DNA of 64,000 nt from Toxonevra muliebris (taxonomy: Eukaryota > Arthropoda > Insecta > Diptera > Pallopteridae), in NCBI GenBank assembly GCA_963691655.1, contig CAVNUY010000046.1, forward strand, positions 558,001-622,000, read 5' to 3'. Shown here piece by piece: positions 39,460 through 51,990 of this stretch. Position 1 is the stretch's first letter. Every line of letters starts with the position of its first letter. The notes beneath the pieces are model-generated. The model had not been told where the DNA came from. It worked only from the letters and a program-made list of their open reading frames with translations, and ran no database searches. Both the position numbers and the translations under genes were made by a program.

Positions 39460-41189
39460 CCGAATTTTAATTCCGAATTTTAATTCCGAATTTTAATTTC
39501 GAATTTCAATTTCGAATTTTAATTTCGAATTTTAATTCCGAATTTTAATTTCGAATTTTAATTCCGAATTTTAATTCCGAATTTTAATTTCGAATTTTAA
39601 TTTCGAATTTCAATTTCGAATTTTAATTTCGAATTTTAATTCCGAATTTTAATTCCGAATTTTAATTCCGAATTTTAATTTCGAATTTCAATTTCGAATT
39701 TTAATTTCGAATTTTAATTCCGAATTTTAATTTCGAATTTTAATTCCGAATTTTAATTCCGAATTTTAATTCCGAATTTTAATTTCGAATTTCAATTTCG
39801 AATTTCAATTTCGAATTTTAATTCCGAATTTTAATTTCGAATTTCAATTTCGAATTTTAATTTTGAATTTTAATTTCGAATTTTAATTTCGAATTTCAAT
39901 TTCGAATTTTAATTCCGAATTTTAATTTCGAATTTCAATTTCGAATTTTAATTTCGAATTTTAATTTCGAATTTTAATTTCGAATTTTAATTTCGAATTT
40001 TAATTTCGAATTTTAATTTCGAGTTTTAATTTCGAATTTCAATTTCGAATTTTAATTTCGAATTTCAAATTCGAATTTTAATTTCGAATTTTAATTCCGA
40101 ATTTTAATTCCGAATTTTAATTTCGAATTTTAATTTCGAATTTCAATTTCGAATTTTAATTTCGAATTTTAATTCCGAATTTTAATTCCGAATTTTAATT
40201 CCGAATTTTAATTCCGAATTTTAATTTCGAATTTTAATTTCGAATTTTAATTTCGAATTTTAATTTCGAATTTTAATTTCGAATTTTAATTTCGAATTTT
40301 AATTCCGAATTTTAATTTCGAATTTTAATTCCGAATTTTAATTCCGAATTTTAATTTCGAATTTCAATTTCGAATTTCAATTTCGAATTTTATTTTCGAA
40401 TTTTAATTCCGAATTTTAATTCCGAATTTTAATTCCGAATTTTGATTCCGAATTTTAATTCCGAATTTTAATTCCGAATTTTAATTCCGAATTTTAATTC
40501 CGAATTTTAATTTCGAATTTTAATTTCGAATTTTAATTTCGAATTTTAATTTCGAATTTCAATTTCGAATTTTAATTTCGAATTTCAATTTCGAATTTTA
40601 ATTTCGAATTTTAATTCCGAATTTTAATTTCGAATTTTAATTTCGAATTTTAATTTCGAATTTTAATTCCGAATTTTAATTTCGAATTTCAATTTCGAAT
40701 TTTAATTTCGAATTTTAATTCCGAATTTTAATTTCGAATTTTAATTCCGAATTTTAATTCCGAATTTTAATTCCGAATTTTAATTTCGAATTTCAATTTC
40801 GAATTTCAATTTCGAATTTTAATTCCGAATTTTAATTTCGAATTTCAATTTCGAATTTTAATTTTGAATTTTAATTTCGAATTTTAATTTCGAATTTCAA
40901 TTTCGAATTTTAATTCCGAATTTTAATTTCGAATTTCAATTTCGAATTTTAATTTCGAATTTTAATTTCGAATTTTAATTTCGAATTTTAATTTCGAATT
41001 TTAATTTCGAATTTTAATTTCGAGTTTTAATTTCGAATTTCAATTTCGAATTTTAATTTCGAATTTTAATTCCGAATTTTAATTTCGAATTTTAATTCCG
41101 AATTTTAATTCCGAATTTTAATTCCGAATTTTAATTTCGAATTTTAATTTCGAATTTCAATTTCCAATTTTAATTTCGAATTTTAATTC

Positions 41190-44100
41190 CGAAATTAAAA
41201 TTCGAATTTTAATTCCGAATTTTAATTTCGAATTTTAATTTCGAATTTTAATTTCGAATTTCAATTTCGAATTTTAATTCCGAGTTTTAATTTCGAATTT
41301 CGAATTTTAATTCCGAATTTTAATTCCGAATTTTAATTTCGAATTTCAATTTCGAATTTCAATTTCGAATTTTAATTCCGAATTTTAATTTCGAATTTTA
41401 ATTTCGAATTTTAATTTCGAATTTTAATTTCGAATTTTAATTCCGAATTTCAATTTCGAATTTCAATTCCGAATTTTAATTTCGAATTTTAATTTCGAAT
41501 TTTAATTTCGAATTTTAATTTCGAATTTCAATTTCGAATTTTAATTTCGAATTTTAATTTCGAATTTTAATTTCGAATTTCAATTTCGAATTTTAATTCC
41601 GAATTTTAATTTCGAATTTTAATTTCGAATTTTAATTCCGAATTTTAATTCCGAATTTTAATTCCGAATTATAATTTCGAATTTTAATTTCGAATTTCAA
41701 TTCCGAAATTAAAATTCGAATTTTAAATCCGAATTTTAATTTCGAATTTTAATTTCGAATTTTAATTCCGAAATTTAATTTCGAAATTTAATTTCGAATT
41801 TTAATTTCGAATTTTAATTTCGAATTTCAATTTCGAATTTTAATTCCGAATTTTAATTTCGAATTTTAATTTCGAATTTTAATTTCGAAATTAAAATTCG
41901 AATTTTAATTCCGAATTTTAATTTCGAATTTCAATTTCGAATTTTAATTTCGAATTTTAATTCCGAATTTTAATTTCGAATTTTAATTCCGAATTTTGAT
42001 TTCGAATTTCAATTTCGAATTTTAATTCCGAATTTTAATTCCGAATTTTAATTCCGAATTTTAATTCCGAATTTTAATTTCGAATTTTAATTTCGAATTT
42101 CAATTTCCAATTTTAATTTCGAATTTTAATTCCGAAATTAAAATTCGAATTTTAATTCCGAATTTTAATTTCGAATTTCAATTTCGAATTTTAATTTCGA
42201 ATTTTAATTTCGAATTTCAATTTCGAATTTTAATTCCGAATTTTAATTCCGAATTTTAATTTCGAATTTTAATTCCGAATTTTAATTTCGAATTTTAATT
42301 CCGAATTTTAATTTCGAATTTCAATTTCGAATTTTAATTCCGAATTTTAATTCCGAATTTTAATTCCGAATTTTAATTCCGAATTTTAATTTCGAATTTT
42401 AATTTCGAATTTCAATTCCGAATTTTAATTCCGAATTTTAATTCCGAATTTTAATTTCGAATTTTAATTTCGAATTTCAATTTCGAATTTTAATTTCGAA
42501 TTTCAATTTCGAATTTTAATTCCGAATTTTAATTTCGAATTTTAATTTCGAATTTTAATTTCGAAATTAAAATTCGAATTTTAATTCCGAATTTTAATTT
42601 CGAATTTCAATTTCGAATTTTAATTTCGAATTTTAATTCCGAATTTTAATTTCGAATTTTAATTCCGAATTTTAATTTCGAATTTCAATTTCGAATTTTA
42701 ATTCCGAATTTTAATTCCGAATTTTAATTCCGAATTTTAATTCCGAATTTTAATTTCGAATTTTAATTTCGAATTTCAATTTCCAATTTTAATTTCGAAT
42801 TTTAATTCCGAAATTAAAATTCGAATTTTAATTCCGAATTTTAATTTCGAATTTCAATTTCGAATTTTAATTTCGAATTTTAATTTCGAATTTCAATTTC
42901 GAATTTTAATTCCGAATTTTAATTCCGAATTTTAATTTCGAATTTTAATTCCGAATTTTAATTTCGAATTTTAATTCCGAATTTTAATTTCGAATTTCAA
43001 TTTCGAATTTTAATTCCGAATTTTAATTCCGAATTTTAATTTCGAATTTTAATTCCGAATTTTAATTTCGAATTTTAATTTCGAATTTTAATTCCGAATT
43101 TTAATTCCGAATTTTAATTCCGAATTTTAATTTCGAATTTTAATTTCGAATTTCAATTTCGAATTTTAATTTCGAATTTTAATTCCGAAATTAAAATTCG
43201 AATTTTAAATCCGAATTTTAATTTCGAATTTTAATTTCGAATTTTAATTCCGAAATTTAATTTCGAAATTTAATTTCGAATTTTAATTTCGAATTTTAAT
43301 TTCGAATTTCAATTTCGAATTTTAATTCCGAATTTTAATTTCGAATTTTAATTTCGAATTTTAATTTCGAAATTAAAATTCGAATTTTAATTCCGAATTT
43401 TAATTTCGAATTTCAATTTCGAATTTTAATTTCGAATTTTAATTCCGAATTTTAATTTCGAATTTTAATTCCGAATTTTAATTTCGAATTTCAATTTCGA
43501 ATTTTAATTTCGAATTTTAATTCCGAAATTAAAATTCGAATTTTAAATCCGAATTTTAATTTCGAATTTTAATTTCGAATTTTAATTCCGAAATTTAATT
43601 TCGAAATTTAATTTCGAATTTTAATTTCGAATTTTAATTTCGAATTTCAATTTCGAATTTTAATTCCGAATTTTAATTTCGAATTTTAATTTCGAATTTT
43701 AATTTCGAAATTAAAATTCGAATTTTAATTCCGAATTTTAATTTCGAATTTCAATTTCGAATTTTAATTTCGAATTTTAATTCCGAATTTTAATTTCGAA
43801 TTTTAATTCCGAATTTTAATTTCGAATTTTAATTTCGAATTTTAATTCCGAAATTAAAATTCGAATTTTAAATCCGAATTTTAATTTCGAATTTTAATTT
43901 CGAATTTTAATTCCGAAATTTAATTTCGAAATTTAATTTCGAATTTTAATTTCGAATTTTAATTTCGAATTTCAATTTCGAATTTTAATTCCGAATTTTA
44001 ATTTCGAATTTTAATTTCGAATTTTAATTTCGAAATTAAAATTCGAATTTTAATTCCGAATTTTAATTTCGAATTTCAATTTCGAATTTTAATTTCGAAT

Positions 44101-46565
44101 TTTAATTCCGAATTTTAATTTCGAATTTTAATTTCGAATTTCAATTTCCAATTTTAATTTCGAATTTTAATTCCGAAATTAAAATTCGAATTTTAATTTC
44201 GAATTTTAATTCCGAATTTTAATTTCGAATTTTAATTTCGAATTTCAATTCCGAATTTTAATTTCGAATTTTAATTCCGAATTTTAATTTCGAATTTTAA
44301 TTCCGAATTTTAATTCCGAATTTTAATTCCGAATTTTAATTCCGAATTTTAATTTCGAATTTTAATTTCGAATTTCAATTTCCAATTTTAATTTCGAATT
44401 TTAATTCCGAAATTAAAATTCGAATTTTAATTCCGAATTTTAATTTCGAATTTCAATTTCGAATTTTAATTTCGAATTTTAATTCCGAATTTTAATTCCG
44501 AAATTAAAATTCGAATTTTAATTTCGAATTTTAAATCCGAATTTTAATTTCGAATTTTAATTTCGAATTTTAATTCCGAAATTTAATTTCGAAATTTAAT
44601 TTCGAATTTTAATTTCGAATTTTAATTTCGAATTTCAATTTCGAATTTTAATTCCGAATTTTAATTTCGAATTTTAATTTCGAATTTTAATTTCGAAATT
44701 AAAATTCGAATTTTAATTCCGAATTTTAATTTCGAATTTCAATTTCGAATTTTAATTTCGAATTTTAATTCCGAATTTTAATTTCGAATTTTAATTTCGA
44801 AATTAAAATTCGAATTTTAATTCCGAATTTTAATTTCGAATTTCAATTTCGAATTTTAATTTCGAATTTTAATTCCGAATTTTAATTTCGAATTTTAATT
44901 CCGAATTTTAATTTCGAATTTCAATTTCGAATTTTAATTTCGAATTTTAATTCCGAAATTAAAATTCGAATTTTAAATCCGAATTTTAATTTCGAATTTT
45001 AATTTCGAATTTTAATTCCGAAATTTAATTTCGAAATTTAATTTCGAATTTTAATTTCGAATTTTAATTTCGAATTTCAATTTCGAATTTTAATTCCGAA
45101 TTTTAATTTCGAATTTTAATTCCGAAATTTAATTTCGAAATTTAATTTCGAATTTTAATTTCGAATTTTAATTTCGAATTTCAATTTCGAATTTTAATTC
45201 CGAATTTTAATTTCGAATTTTAATTTCGAATTTTAATTTCGAAATTAAAATTCGAATTTTAATTCCGAAATTTAATTTCGAATTTTAATTTCGAATTTTA
45301 ATTTCGAATTTCAATTTCGAATTTTAATTCCGAATTTTAATTTCGAATTTCAATTTCGAATTTTAATTTCGAATTTTAATTCCGAAATTAAAATTCGAAT
45401 TTTAAATCCGAATTTTAATTTCGAATTTTAATTTCGAATTTTAATTCCGAATTTTAATTTCGAATTTCAATTTCGAATTTTAATTTCGAATTTTAATTCC
45501 GAATTTTAATTTCGAATTTTAATTCCGAATTTTAATTCCGAATTTTAATTCCGAAATTTAATTTCGAATTTTAATTTCGAATTTTAATTTCGAATTTCAA
45601 TTTCGAATTTTAATTCCGAATTTTAATTTCGAATTTTAATTTCGAATTTTAATTTCGAAATTAAAATTCGAATTTTAATTCCGAATTTTAATTTCGAATT
45701 TCAATTTCGAATTTTAATTTCGAATTTTAATTCCGAATTTTAATTTCGAATTTTAATTTCGAATTTCAATTTCCAATTTTAATTTCGAATTTTAATTCCG
45801 AAATTAAAATTCGAATTTTAATTTCGAATTTTAATTCCGAATTTTAATTTCGAATTTTAAATCCGAATTTTAATTTCGAATTTTAATTTCGAATTTTAAT
45901 TCCGAAATTTAATTTCGAAATTTAATTTCGAATTTTAATTTCGAATTTTAATTTCGAATTTTAATTCCGAAATTTAATTTCGAAATTTAATTTCGAATTT
46001 TAATTTCGAATTTTAATTTCGAATTTCAATTTCGAATTTTAATTCCGAATTTTAATTTCGAATTTTAATTTCGAATTTTAATTTCGAAATTAAAATTCGA
46101 ATTTTAATTCCGAATTTTAATTTCGAATTTCAATTTCGAATTTTAATTTCGAATTTTAATTCCGAATTTTAATTTCGAATTTTAATTTCGAATTTCAATT
46201 TCCAATTTTAATTTCGAATTTTAATTCCGAAATTAAAATTCGAATTTTAATTTCGAATTTTAATTCCGAATTTTAATTTCGAATTTTAATTTCGAATTTC
46301 AATTCCGAATTTTAATTTCGAATTTTAATTCCGAATTTTAATTTCGAATTTTAATTCCGAATTTTAATTCCGAATTTTAATTCCGAATTTTAATTTCGAA
46401 TTTTAATTTCGAATTTTAATTTCGAATTTCAATTTCGAATTTTAATTCCGAATTTTAATTCCGAATTTTAATTCCGAATTTTAATTCCGAATTTTAATTT
46501 CGAATTTTAATTTCGAATTTCAATTTCCAATTTTAATTTCGAATTTTAATTCCGAAATTAAAATT
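41190..46565. repeat. Dense inverted-unit domain with 25-35-unit higher-order repeats
   Basis: Twenty-five of the roughly 50 inverted units lie here. A cassette of an inverted unit, GAATTTTAAATCC, three forward units and two GAAATTTAATTTC units recurs, with AAATCCG at 41,725, 43,207, 43,545, 43,870, 44,533, 44,975, 45,404 and 45,859. Spacings are 114, 26, 25, 51, 34, 33 and 35 units. In the 43.2-44.2 kb part each repeat holds two inverted units 182 bp (14 units) apart: 43,186/43,368, 43,524/43,706 and 43,849/44,031. One inverted unit follows a C-type unit, the other a T-type unit. The AAATCC cassette reappears singly at 48,796, 55,308, 56,829 and 61,808. Confidence 0.88.
41294..41302. other. 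6-bp internal deletion that shifts array phase
   Basis: Two CG dinucleotides are only 7 bp apart (41,294 and 41,301; CGAATTTCG), consistent with loss of six bases (CAATTT) from a GAATTTCAATTTC unit. Corresponding copies after the CGAGTTTTAA marker elsewhere (for example 33,391 onward) retain the full unit. This is the largest phase break I noticed; most others are 1-2 bp. Confidence 0.85.
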
Positions 46566-46800
46566 CGAATTTTAATTCCGAATTTTAATTTCGAATTTCA
46601 ATTTCGAATTTTAATTTCGAATTTTAATTCCGAATTTTAATTTCGAATTTTAATTCCGAATTTTAATTTCGAATTTTAATTCCGAATTTTAATTTCGAAT
46701 TTTAATTTCGAATTTTAATTCCGAATTTTAATTTCGAATTTCAATTTCGAATTTTAATTTCGAATTTTAATTCCGAATTTTAATTTCGAATTTTAATTTC

Positions 46801-47409
46801 GAATTTTAATTCCGAATTTTAATTTCGAATTTTAATTCCGAATTTTAATTCCGAATTTTAATTTCGAATTTTAATTCCGAATTTTAATTCCGAATTTTAA
46901 TTCCGAATTTTAATTTCGAATTTTAATTTCGAATTTTAATTTCGAATTTTAATTTCGAATTTTAATTCCGAATTTTAATTCCAAATTTTAATTCCGAATT
47001 TTAATTCCGAATTTTAATTTCGAATTTTAATTTCGAATTTCAATTTCGAATTTTAATTTCGAATTTTAATTCCGAATTTTAATTCCGAATTTTAATTCCG
47101 AATTTTAATTCCGAATTTTAATTTCGAATTTTAATTTCGAATTTTAATTTCGAATTTTAATTTCGAATTTCAATTTCGAATTTTAATTTCGAATTTTAAT
47201 TTCGAATTTCAATTTCGAATTTTAATTCCGAATTTTAATTCCGAATTTTAATTCCGAATTTTAATTCCGAATTTTAATTCCGAATTTTAATTCCGAATTT
47301 TAATTCCGAATTTTAATTTCGAATTTCAATTTCGAATTTCAAATTCGAATTTTAATTTCGAATTTTAATTCCGAATTTTAATTTCGAATTTTAATTCCGA
47401 ATTTTAATT
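46801..47409. repeat. 609-bp block, second copy of 38,851-39,459
   Basis: Same ordered units as the left copy at +7,950 bp. The copies diverge at a C-type/T-type switch at 39,460 against 47,410. The cluster of inverted units (41.2-46.6 kb) lies entirely between the two copies. Confidence 0.9.
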
Positions 47410-47573
47410 TCGAATTTTAATTCCGAATTTTAATTTCGAATTTCAATTTCGAATTTTAATTTCGAATTTTAATTTCGAATTTCAATTCCGAATTTTAATT
47501 TCGAATTTTAATTTCGAATTTTAATTTCGAATTTTAATTTCGAATTTTAATTCCGAATTTTAATTTCGAATTT

Positions 47574-47586
47574 TAATTATGAATTT
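47574..47586. other. Unique unit with CG replaced by AT
   Basis: One unit reads AATTATGAATTTT, where the CG core has become TG and the base before it A. It gives one of the very few ATG triplets in the window. The others I noticed are GAATGTTAA at 27,829 and 35,486 and, on the minus strand, TTTCATTTCG at about 50,405 and TTTTCATTCC at about 52,848. None opens a reading frame of meaningful length. Confidence 0.8.
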
Positions 47587-48769
47587 TAATTTCGAATTTT
47601 AATTTCGAATTTTAATTCCGAATTTTAATTTCGAATTTCAATTTCGAATTTTAATTTCGAATTTTAATTCCGAATTTTAATTTCGAATTTTAATTTCGAA
47701 TTTTAATTCCGAATTTTAATTTCGAATTTTAATTCCGAATTTTAATTCCGAATTTTAATTTCGAATTTTAATTCCGAATTTTAATTCCGAATTTTAATTC
47801 CGAATTTTAATTTCGAATTTTAATTCCGAATTTTAATTCCGAATTTTAATTTCGAATTTTAATTCCGAATTTTAATTCCGAATTTTAATTCCGAATTTTA
47901 ATTTCGAATTTTAATTTCGAATTTTAATTTCGAATTTTAATTTCGAATTTTAATTCCGAATTTTAATTCCAAATTTTAATTCCGAATTTTAATTCCGAAT
48001 TTTAATTTCGAATTTTAATTTCGAATTTCAATTTCGAATTTTAATTCCGAAATTAAAATTCGAATTTTAATTCCGAATTTTAATTTCGAATTTTTATTTC
48101 GAATTTCAATTTCGAATTTTAATTCCGAATTTTAATTCCGAATTTTAATTCCGAATTTTAATTCCGAATTTTAATTTCGAATTTTAATTTCGAATTTCAA
48201 TTTCCAATTTTAATTTCGAATTTATTTCCGAAATTAAAATTCGAATTTTAATTCCGAATTTTAATTCCGAATTTTAATTCCGAATTTTAATTTCGAATTT
48301 TAATTCCGAATTTTAATTTCGAATTTCAATTTCGAATTTTAATTCCGAATTTTAATTCCGAATTTTAATTTCGAATTTCAATTTCGAATTTCAATTTCGA
48401 ATTTTAATTCCGAATTTTAATTTCGAATTTTAATTTCGAATTTTAATTTCGAATTTTAATTTCGAATTTTAATTCCGAATTTCAATTTCGAATTTCAATT
48501 CCGAATTTTAATTTCGAATTTTAATTTCGAATTTTAATTTCGAATTTTAATTTCGAATTTCAATTTCGAATTTTAATTTCGAATTTTAATTTCGAATTTT
48601 AATTTCGAATTTCAATTTCGAATTTTAATTCCGAATTTTAATTTCGAATTTTAATTTCGAATTTTAATTCCGAATTTTAATTCCGAATTTTAATTCCGAA
48701 TTTTAATTCCGAATTTTAATTTCGAATTTTAATTTCGAATTTCAATTTCGAATTTTAATTTCGAATTTT

Positions 48770-50370
48770 AATTCCGAAATTAAAATTCGAATTTTAAATC
48801 CGAATTTTAATTTCGAATTTTAATTTCGAATTTTAATTCCGAAATTTAATTTCGAAATTTAATTTCGAATTTTAATTTCGAATTTTAATTTCGAATTTCA
48901 ATTTCGAATTTTAATTCCGAATTTTAATTTCGAATTTTAATTTCGAATTTTAATTTCGAATTTTAATTTCGAATTTTAATTTCGAATTTCAATTCCGAAT
49001 TTTAATTTCGAATTTTAATTCCGAATTTTAATTTCGAATTTTAATTCCGAATTTTAATTCCGAATTTTAATTCCGAATTTTAATTTCGAATTTTAATTTC
49101 GAATTTTAATTTCGAATTTCAATTTCGAATTTTAATTCCGAATTTTAATTCCGAATTTTAATTCCGAATTTTAATTCCGAATTTTAATTCCGAATTTTAA
49201 TTTCGAATTTTAATTTCGAATTTCAATTTCCAATTTTAATTTCGAATTTTAATTCCGAAATTAAAATTCGAATTTTAATTCCGAATTTTAATTTCGAATT
49301 TCAATTTCGAATTTTAATTTCGAATTTTAATTCCGAATTTTAATTTCGAATTTTAATTCCGAATTTTAATTTCGAATTTTAATTCCGAATTTTAATTTCG
49401 AATTTTAATTTCGAATTTTAATTCCGAATTTTAATTTCGAATTTCAATTTCGAATTTTAATTTCGAATTTTAATTCCGAATTTTAATTTCGAATTTTAAT
49501 TTCGAATTTTAATTCCGAATTTTAATTTCGAATTTTAATTCCGAATTTTAATTCCGAATTTTAATTTCGAATTTTAATTCCGAATTTTAATTCCGAATTT
49601 TAATTCCGAATTTTAATTTCGAATTTTAATTTCGAATTTTAATTTCGAATTTTAATTTCGAATTTTAATTCCGAATTTTAATTCCAAATTTTAATTCCGA
49701 ATTTTAATTCCGAATTTTAATTTCGAATTTTAATTTCGAATTTCAATTTCGAATTTTAATTTCGAATTTTAATTCCGAATTTTAATTCCGAATTTTAATT
49801 CCGAATTTTAATTCCGAATTTTAATTCCGAATTTTAATTTCGAATTTTAATTTCGAATTTTAATTTCGAATTTTAATTTCGAATTTCAATTTCGAATTTT
49901 AATTTCGAATTTTAATTTCGAATTTCAATTTCGAATTTTAATTCCGAATTTTAATTCCGAATTTTAATTCCGAATTTTAATTCCGAATTTTAATTCCGAA
50001 TTTTAATTCCGAATTTTAATTCCGAATTTTAATTTCGAATTTCAATTTCGAATTTCAAATTCGAATTTTAATTTCGAATTTTAATTCCGAATTTTAATTT
50101 CGAATTTTAATTCCGAATTTTAATTCCGAATTTTAATTCCGAATTTTAATTCCGAATTTTAATTCCGAATTTTAATTTCGAATTTCAATTTCGAATTTTA
50201 ATTTCGAATTTTAATTCCGAATTTTAATTTCGAATTTTAATTCCGAATTTTAATTTCGAATTTTAATTTCGAATTTTAATTTCGAATTTTAATTTCGAAT
50301 TTTAATTTCGAATTTTAATTTCGAATTTTAATTTCGAATTTTAATTCCGAATTTTAATTTCGAATTTTAA
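48770..50370. repeat. Segment colinear with 56.80-58.29 kb
   Basis: Markers correspond in order: the GAAATTTAATTTC pair (48,838 and 56,871, offset 8,033), the TTTCCAATT plus inverted-unit cassette (49,253 and 57,286, offset 8,033), TTCCAAATT (49,683 and 57,638, offset 7,955) and TTTCAAATTCG (50,051 and 57,993, offset 7,942). Steps between offsets are whole numbers of units. This continues without a break into the 1,211-bp identical block, so the full duplicated segment is roughly 3.2 kb. Confidence 0.8.
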
Positions 50371-50408
50371 TTCCGAATTTTAATTCCGAATTTTAATTTC
50401 GAATTTCA

Positions 50409-51990
50409 TTTCGAATTTCAATTTCGAATTTTATTTTCGAATTTTAATTCCGAATTTTAATTCCGAATTTTAATTCCGAATTTTAATTCCGAATTTTAAT
50501 TCCGAATTTTAATTCCGAATTTTAATTCCGAATTTTAATTTCGAATTTTAATTCCGAATTTTAATTTCGAATTTTAATTTCGAATTTCAATTTCGAATTT
50601 TAATTTCGAATTTTAATTCCGAATTTTAATTCCGAATTTTAATTCCGAATTTTAATTCCGAATTTTAATTTCGAATTTTAATTTCGAATTTTAATTTCGA
50701 ATTTTAATTTCGAATTTCAATTTCGAATTTTAATTTCGAATTTTAATTCCGAATTTCAATTTCGAATTTTAATTCCGAATTTTAATTCCGAATTTTAATT
50801 CCGAATTTTAATTCCGAATTTTAATTCCGAATTTTAATTCCGAATTTTAATTCCGAATTTTAATTTCGAATTTCAATTTCGAATTTCAAATTCGAATTTT
50901 AATTTCGAATTTTAATTCCGAATTTTAATTTCGAATTTTAATTCCGAATTTTAATTCCGAATTTTAATTCCGAATTTTAATTCCGAATTTTAATTCCGAA
51001 TTTTAATTTCGAATTTCAATTTCGAATTTTAATTTCGAATTTTTATTCCGAATTTTAATTTCGAATTTTAATTCCGAATTTTAATTTCGAATTTTAATTT
51101 CGAATTTTAATTTCGAATTTTAATTTCGAATTTTAATTTCGAATTTTAATTTCGAATTTTAATTTCGAATTTTAATTCCGAATTTTAATTTCGAATTTTA
51201 ATTCCGAATTTTAATTCCGAATTTTAATTTCGAATTTCAATTTCGAATTTCAATTTCGAATTTTATTTTCGAATTTTAATTCCGAATTTTAATTCCGAAT
51301 TTTAATTCCGAATTTTAATTCCGAATTTTAATTCCGAATTTTAATTCCGAATTTTAATTCCGAATTTTAATTTCGAATTTTAATTCCTAATTTTAATTCC
51401 TGATTTTAATTCCGAATTTATATTTCGAATTTTAATTCCGAATTTTAATTTCGAATTTTAATTTCGAATTTTAATTCCGAATTTTAATTTCGAATTTCAA
51501 TTTCGAATTTTAATTCCGAATTTTAATTTCGAATTTCAATTTCCAATTTTAATTTCGAATTTTAATTCCGAATTTTAATTTCGAATTTTAACTCCGAATT
51601 TTAATTCCGAATTTTAATTTCGAATTTCAATTTCGAATTTTAATTTCGAATTTTAATTCCGAATTTTAATTCCGAATTTTAATTCCGAATTTTAATTCCG
51701 AATTTTAATTCCGAATTTTAATTCCTAATTTTAATTCCGAATTTTAATTCCGAATTTTAATTTCGAATTTTAATTCCTAATTTTAATTCCGAATTTTAAT
51801 TTCGAATCTTAATTTCGAATTTTAATTCCGAATTTTATTTTCGAATTTTAATTCCGAATTTAAATTTCGAATTTTAATTCCGAATTTTAATTTCGAATTT
51901 TAATTCCGAATTTTAATTCCGAATTTTAATTCCGAATTTTAATTCCGAATTTTAATTTCGAATTTCAATTTCGAATTTTAATTTCGAATT
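50409..51990. repeat. ~1.6 kb block duplicated at +7,930 bp, left copy
   Basis: From 50,409 to 51,619 I found no difference from 58,339-59,549 (1,211 bp, offset 7,930 = 610 units). Shared rare variants include a TTTCAAATTCG unit, GAATTTTTATTCC (51,039), TTTTATTTTCG, TTCCTAATTTTAATTCCTGA and GAATTTATATTTC. After a C/T difference at 51,620 the copies stay homologous to about 51,990, with the right copy one unit shorter. Just left of the block, position 50,408 lies in a 12-bp unit (TTTCATTTCG), a 1-bp loss that the right copy does not have. Confidence 0.92.

Larger units (their letters stand above)
14400..41000. repeat. Middle domain: mixed C-type and T-type units
   Basis: From about 14.4 kb C-type units (AATTCCGAATTTT) are common and often occur in runs, for example about nine in a row near 16,850-16,940. 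Reverse-complemented units appear for the first time at 14,544. New markers are TTCCAAA, TTTCCAATTTT, CGAACTTTAA, AACTCCG and TCCTAACTTT. The interval is built of overlapping duplications at offsets of 0.91, 1.69, 4.64-4.68, 6.24 and 7.5-7.7 kb, described separately where I could align them. Confidence 0.85.

Noticed and set aside
51415..51430. TATA-like motif in GAATTTATATTTC (also near 59,350)
   Set aside because: It is a single-base variant of the satellite unit, copied with the duplicated block; nothing around it suggests a promoter.
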